From assembly GCA_036677685.1 (NCBI GenBank), contig JAVBWA010000022.1, positions 62,001 through 126,000 on the forward strand: DNA of 64,000 nucleotides, in the 5' to 3' direction. The translations under genes were made by a program, and so were the position numbers. This DNA is from JAQUBU01 sp036677685. GTDB lineage: Bacteria > Bacillota > Syntrophomonadia > Syntrophomonadales > Syntrophomonadaceae. This document shows positions 60,304 through 64,000 of this stretch, piece after piece; position 1 is the first letter of the stretch, and each line of letters begins with the position of its first letter. The notes beneath the pieces are model-generated. The model had not been told where the DNA came from, made no database searches, and saw only the letters and a list, made by a program, of their open reading frames with translations.

Positions 60304-61074
60304 ATGCAATTTACCGAAAGACTGCAATATCTGCGCAATAAAAAAGGAATTGATGAAAAGGAACTTAGTGATGTAACGGGAATAAGTGAATCAGTTATCA
60401 GGCTTTATGAGAAGGGCAAACTCCATATAGAATTGGAGCATTTAAAAAAATTGGCCGAAGTTTTCGAAGTTACACCAAAGCTTTTATTAGGCACTATGTT
60501 TCCCGACCTTTCGCCCGAAGATGCATTATCAAGCTTTAGAGTGGTCCAGGAATTGGTCGAAATCCGGGAAAAAGAAAAACAGGAAGAACCTGCTTTAGCC
60601 GAAGTTAGGCCAACAAGCGACACTGGTAACCATATAACAGCTTCTAATAAAGATCAACCGGCTTCCTGGGATGGCTATTTAAGATCGGGAAAGGTTGCGC
60701 TTTTTAAACGTATAACTGCACATAATATGTTTGGTGAAGGTGAAGTTGAAGACCGCTGGCCGGTTTATGCCTCCATCACTTCTCTTTACGGTAATGATTT
60801 AATCAATTATTATTATCTGCGAGTCCAAGGCGACAACATGCTTCCTACCGTTCCTGACCAGGCAGTAGTGCTGGTTAAAAAGAACCTTGCCATCAACAGC
60901 AACGACCTGGCAGTTATTATCGGCAAAAAAGGCGAAGCCATGCTAAGACGGGTTACTTTATATGATGATAAGATAGTGATCATCTGCGATAATACCAATT
61001 ATCCCAGTGAAGTGCACAATGCATCCGAATATACGATTTTGGGCAAAGTACTCTGGAAGACCAACTCTCTTTAA
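60304..61074 (+). CDS. Xre/S24-like regulator lacking the protease residues
   Basis: This 256-residue protein has an N-terminal Xre helix-turn-helix (LQYLRNKKGIDEKELSDVTG, about residues 8-60), a polar linker and a C-terminal LexA/CI-like S24 domain (about 130-254). In active members the Ser lies in GDSM; here it is GDNM (Asn178). The Lys expected in the ATVKR-type segment is Arg215 in EAMLRRV. It probably cannot self-cleave. The ATG is eight bases after AGGAG; a longer frame from 60253 lacks a site. The end overlaps moeA by four bases, tail to tail. Confidence 0.85.
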   Translation: MQFTERLQYLRNKKGIDEKELSDVTGISESVIRLYEKGKLHIELEHLKKLAEVFEVTPKLLLGTMFPDLSPEDALSSFRVVQELVEIREKEKQEEPALAEVRPTSDTGNHITASNKDQPASWDGYLRSGKVALFKRITAHNMFGEGEVEDRWPVYASITSLYGNDLINYYYLRVQGDNMLPTVPDQAVVLVKKNLAINSNDLAVIIGKKGEAMLRRVTLYDDKIVIICDNTNYPSEVHNASEYTILGKVLWKTNSL

Positions 61075-62279
61075 AAAAGATAAACCTTAATCTTGCTGTG
61101 AGCCTTTATCCCCTGTTTTTCATAAGGAATATGAACATAACCATCCGCCAGCGATAAGATACTCATTAACCCCGACTTGCCCAGTAAGGGTACAGCCAGT
61201 AGTTCACCATTCGCTTCCTTTAGCTGTACCGGAACGAAATCATCGCGGCCGGCCTGGGAAGCCAGGTTCAGGCTTATTGTGGCTTCGACTGTAAGCTGCG
61301 GGCGGGAATGCAAAGCCGGTGCACAGATTATATGAAATACCATTAATGCGGAAACCGGGTGTCCCGGCAGGCCAATCACCAGCTTGTCAGCAATTTTTAC
61401 CACCAGGGTTGGTTTGCCGGGCTTTAACGCAATACCATGGAAGATTAGGCTGGATTCCGGAAACGATAGTAAAACATCCAGACTGACATCCATTACCCCA
61501 ACTGAACTCCCACCGGACATCATTAGTACATCATTTTCCTGCAAACCTTTTTCCACCGCCAGTTTAAGACTGTCAAAATCATCTCTTACCAGAGGATAAT
61601 GCCGGGGTCTGCCCCCGATTGATTCAATAGCCGCGGCCAGGGAATGGGAATTAACGTCCCTTACTTCACCTGCCTGCGGCTGCCTGGTAATAGGCACAAT
61701 TTCATCACCGGTAGATATCAATCCAATCTCGAACGGCTTAAAAACCTTTAATGAACTGATTCCGAGCGACGCCAGAAGTCCAATATCCTGTGCCCGCAAA
61801 ATATGTCCGGCTTTAAAAACGGCTTGCCCCTGGCGTATATCTTCACCCTTCTGCATAATATTTTCCCACGGTCCTGCCGGTTTATAGATCAAAACTGTAT
61901 CATCGCTCAATTTTTCCGTATATTCAACCATTACCGCAGCATTGCAGCCCGGGGGCAGCATCCCGCCGGTGGGAATCCAGCAGCACTGCCCCGGCAGCAA
62001 TTCCTGGTTGGCAACCCTCCCCATTTTAACCTCCCCGGCAAAATCGAGATAAGCCGGCAAGGATTCACTGCTGCCAAAAGTATCTTCAGCCCGAACCGCA
62101 TAGCCATCCACAACACTACGGGTAAAAGCCGGCATATCTTCAGGACTTATTAAATCTTCAGCCAATATGCGCCGCGATGCTTCATCCAGGCTTACATTCT
62201 CAATATTACGTAGGGGAAAATTGTCTTTTATACCCTGTACGGCCTCCTGAAAACTGAGCACCTTTAAAAACTCACCCAT
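61071..62279 (-). CDS. moeA: MoeA, molybdopterin molybdenumtransferase
   Basis: This 402-residue enzyme inserts molybdenum into adenylylated molybdopterin. The N-terminal domain has MPAFTRSVVDGYAVRAED, the G-domain shows IGLISTGDEIVP and MMSGGSSVGVMDVS, and GIALKPGKPTLV with GLPGHPVSALMV follow. A C-terminal domain IV is present. The ATG has GAGG eight bases upstream. A second MoeA-like gene reads in the opposite direction from 62567; the pair suggests use of molybdenum or tungsten enzymes, such as formate dehydrogenase. Confidence 0.95.
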   Translation of the reverse strand: MGEFLKVLSFQEAVQGIKDNFPLRNIENVSLDEASRRILAEDLISPEDMPAFTRSVVDGYAVRAEDTFGSSESLPAYLDFAGEVKMGRVANQELLPGQCCWIPTGGMLPPGCNAAVMVEYTEKLSDDTVLIYKPAGPWENIMQKGEDIRQGQAVFKAGHILRAQDIGLLASLGISSLKVFKPFEIGLISTGDEIVPITRQPQAGEVRDVNSHSLAAAIESIGGRPRHYPLVRDDFDSLKLAVEKGLQENDVLMMSGGSSVGVMDVSLDVLLSFPESSLIFHGIALKPGKPTLVVKIADKLVIGLPGHPVSALMVFHIICAPALHSRPQLTVEATISLNLASQAGRDDFVPVQLKEANGELLAVPLLGKSGLMSILSLADGYVHIPYEKQGIKAHSKIKVYLF

Positions 62280-62410
62280 TTAATGCACCTCGTAAAGCTT
62301 CATTAATTATTCTTTCATTCATTATACTGTAAGCATCAGGCGCGTCAAATTAAGCCAAAGATAAAAGGTCCTTTTTTTGTTTTTATGAGCGGTCTGGGTT
62401 AAAATAAATA

Positions 62411-62543
62411 ACTAGGAGAATAGATGTCCCCCGCTTCTTTAAGTGCTCGGATTCCTATTAGCAAAACAGGCGGCGGGTTCTAATCCCCCGCCTCGTTACA
62501 GCGGTGTGTTGAAACTGCTCCACAGTTTCTTCCGATGCTTAAA
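62411..62543 (+). repeat. Family-1 repeat, shortened copy between the two moeA-like genes
   Basis: The left end is altered (AGGAGAATAGATGTCCCCC instead of TATAACGAGGCG...), but the left module is the best preserved in the window, followed by CCCCCGCCTCGTTACAGCGG and GTGTGTTG joined directly to the GAAACTGC-type hairpin and CCGATGCTTAAAG. It ends 24 bases before the start of the next gene, in the same direction. The remaining 62280-62566 bases are AT-rich. Confidence 0.8.
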
Positions 62544-62566
62544 GAATTAATCTAAGGAGAAGATTT

Positions 62567-64000
62567 ATGGAACGCAATATATATATTGAAAATATGCCCT
62601 TGGAGCAGGCATTCAGGTTGTTTATGAAACAGTTGGAACAGTGCCGCTACTTTGATATTAATAATGAAGAAATCGAGGTGCTGGCTGCCCAGGGACGGGT
62701 TACCAGTGAAGCTGTCTATGCCAGACGATCTTCACCGCATTATCTGGCCTCAGCCATGGATGGGATCGCAGTCAAAGCCGCCTCAACCTATGCCGCCAAT
62801 GAATTTAATCCGGTTAACCTTCAGCCCGCAGATGAATATATGGAGGTAGATACCGGAGACTATGTCCCGCCTGCATTCGATGCCGTTATTATGATTGAAG
62901 AGGTCAATTTCGTTGAAGATTGCGCACAGATTATTAAACCGGCGGTCCCCTGGCAGCATATTCGCTCAGTGGGTGAAGACCTGGTAGCCCATGATATGAT
63001 TGTTCCTTCATTATGTAAAATTGGTCCTTATGAACTGGCTTCTTTCATAACCGGAGCAGTGGAAAAAGTAGCGGTGATTAAACAGCCCCGGGTTGCCATT
63101 ATTCCCACTGGGACCGAAATGGTCGAAACCGCCGGCGAAGATATGCCACCGGGCAACATAGTGGAATCCAACAGCCGCATGCTGGCCGGGCTTTGCCGGG
63201 AATGGGGAGCAGTACCCTTCCGGCATGAAATAGTCATCGATGATAAAGACCTGCTGCGCCAAGCAGTGCGGGAAGTGAAAGACAGTGCCGATATGATCGT
63301 AATCTGTTCCGGTTCTTCCGCCGGTCGGGAGGATTATACCTCCAGTATTATCAGAGAATTCGGCTCGGTGCTGGTTCACGGTATAGCTGTCAAACCAGGC
63401 AAACCGGCCATATTGGGAATCATTGATAACAAACCGGTTGTCGGGGTTCCCGGCTACCCAGTTTCCGCCCAGTTGATATTCAACCTTTTTGCCAAACCCG
63501 TGCTGCATAGAAAACAGGGCCTGGAACTGCCGCAGCAAGATGTTGTTCAAGCCTTGCTTTCCCGCAAAACTGCTTCCCCGATGGGTGTTGATGAATTCAT
63601 ATATGCCAATCTGGCCTTAATCAAAGATCAATATGTGGCTTTTCCGCTTAACCGGGGAGCTGGTATCAGCAGTATTTTAGTAAAGGCCGACGGGTTGATT
63701 TGCATCGAGCGGGGGCGTGAAGGTTTTGAAGCCGGTCAAAACTGCAATGTAACCTTGTTGCGCCCCCGCCAGGTTATAGATAAGAACCTTATAACAATAG
63801 GCAGCCATGATATGACTATTGATATTCTGGCTGACCTATTGCAAAAGAAGAACGGCATCAACCTGATTTCCAGCAACGTGGGGAGCATGGGCGGGATTAT
63901 GGCCCTGCGCCGAAGTGAAACACACTTTTCGGGAATTCATCTCCTGGAACTTGACAGCGGTGAGTATAACCTTAGTTATCTGAATAAATACCTGCCTGAT
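62567..64000 (+). CDS. MoeA-like protein with C-terminal binding-protein-like domain, partial
   Basis: The frame runs from ATG 62567 (AAGGAG seven bases upstream) past the window end, at least 478 residues. The MoeA part shows SSPHYLASAMDGIAVKA, RVAIIPTGTEMVE, VICSGSSAGREDYTS, VHGIAVKPGKPAILG and GVPGYPVSAQL. After about residue 400 a new domain begins (LITIGSHDMTIDILADLLQK, then SSNVGSMGGIMALRRSE), which resembles the PBP-like domain fused to MoeA in many anaerobes and may bind a metal oxyanion or cofactor. The C-terminus is missing. Confidence 0.88.
   Translation, partial: MERNIYIENMPLEQAFRLFMKQLEQCRYFDINNEEIEVLAAQGRVTSEAVYARRSSPHYLASAMDGIAVKAASTYAANEFNPVNLQPADEYMEVDTGDYVPPAFDAVIMIEEVNFVEDCAQIIKPAVPWQHIRSVGEDLVAHDMIVPSLCKIGPYELASFITGAVEKVAVIKQPRVAIIPTGTEMVETAGEDMPPGNIVESNSRMLAGLCREWGAVPFRHEIVIDDKDLLRQAVREVKDSADMIVICSGSSAGREDYTSSIIREFGSVLVHGIAVKPGKPAILGIIDNKPVVGVPGYPVSAQLIFNLFAKPVLHRKQGLELPQQDVVQALLSRKTASPMGVDEFIYANLALIKDQYVAFPLNRGAGISSILVKADGLICIERGREGFEAGQNCNVTLLRPRQVIDKNLITIGSHDMTIDILADLLQKKNGINLISSNVGSMGGIMALRRSETHFSGIHLLELDSGEYNLSYLNKYLPD

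Noticed and set aside
1..64000. Search by eye for tRNA, rRNA, insertion sequences with transposase, prophage or toxin-antitoxin pairs
   Set aside because: None was recognised; all sizeable gaps are accounted for by repeats, terminators, leaders or AT-rich spacer.

Overview
The window reads as chromosomal DNA of an anaerobic, flagellated, endospore-forming Firmicute of the Clostridia. Gene order and protein sequences suggest a Syntrophomonas-like bacterium; I infer this from memory of the families and did not test it. Evidence includes CodY, the spoIIGA-sigE-sigG cluster, a meso-diaminopimelate-type MurE (DNPR motif), Gram-positive T-box regulation, an aspS-linked 6S-like RNA and strong purine-rich Shine-Dalgarno sites. 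TTG and GTG starts are common. I see no rRNA, tRNA, transposase gene or CRISPR array.

Layout: nearly everything up to 57.8 kb is on the minus strand, so operons read right to left. Positions 1-6.3 kb hold the basal-body/export end of a flagellar operon (flgB, flgC, fliE, fliF, fliG, fliH, fliI, start of fliJ). Next come codY-hslU-hslV-xerC and trmFO-topA-dprA. A small plus-strand pair of unknown genes (15.6-16.0 kb) is followed by an orphan N6-adenine-type DNA methyltransferase, a 45-residue membrane peptide, and the sporulation genes sigG, sigE and spoIIGA. From 21.0 to 40.7 kb lies a complete division and cell-wall (dcw) cluster, mraZ to ftsZ, headed by four 10-bp MraZ-type boxes and insulated upstream by two terminators. 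Then come a phenylacetate-CoA ligase/ACT pair, a candidate 6S RNA, aspS, hisS, hemZ, pheA and aroF. A T-box leader with two antiterminator/terminator modules precedes aroF; upstream of that are a metallo-beta-lactamase-fold hydrolase, dtd, rel and recJ. The right end (56.7-64 kb) is more accessory: a beta-propeller protein, an acetyltransferase, an ATPase with two P-loops, an S24-like regulator that has lost both catalytic residues, moeA, and a MoeA-like protein fused to a C-terminal binding domain.

The most unusual feature is a family of modular, hairpin-rich repeats (up to about 195 bp) that sit almost only between genes. Their conserved end, TTATAACGAGG, supplies the stop codon of at least three genes (murC, rsmH and the ACT gene). 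Internal deletion derivatives show how they evolve. A second hairpin family and two G-rich or tandem repeat types also occur between genes.

Other points worth a look: ftsA and sigG appear to start at ATT and ATA, each nine bases after AAGGGG; a second T-box module has no specifier stem; and the S24-like regulator appears catalytically dead. I found no clear new defence system.
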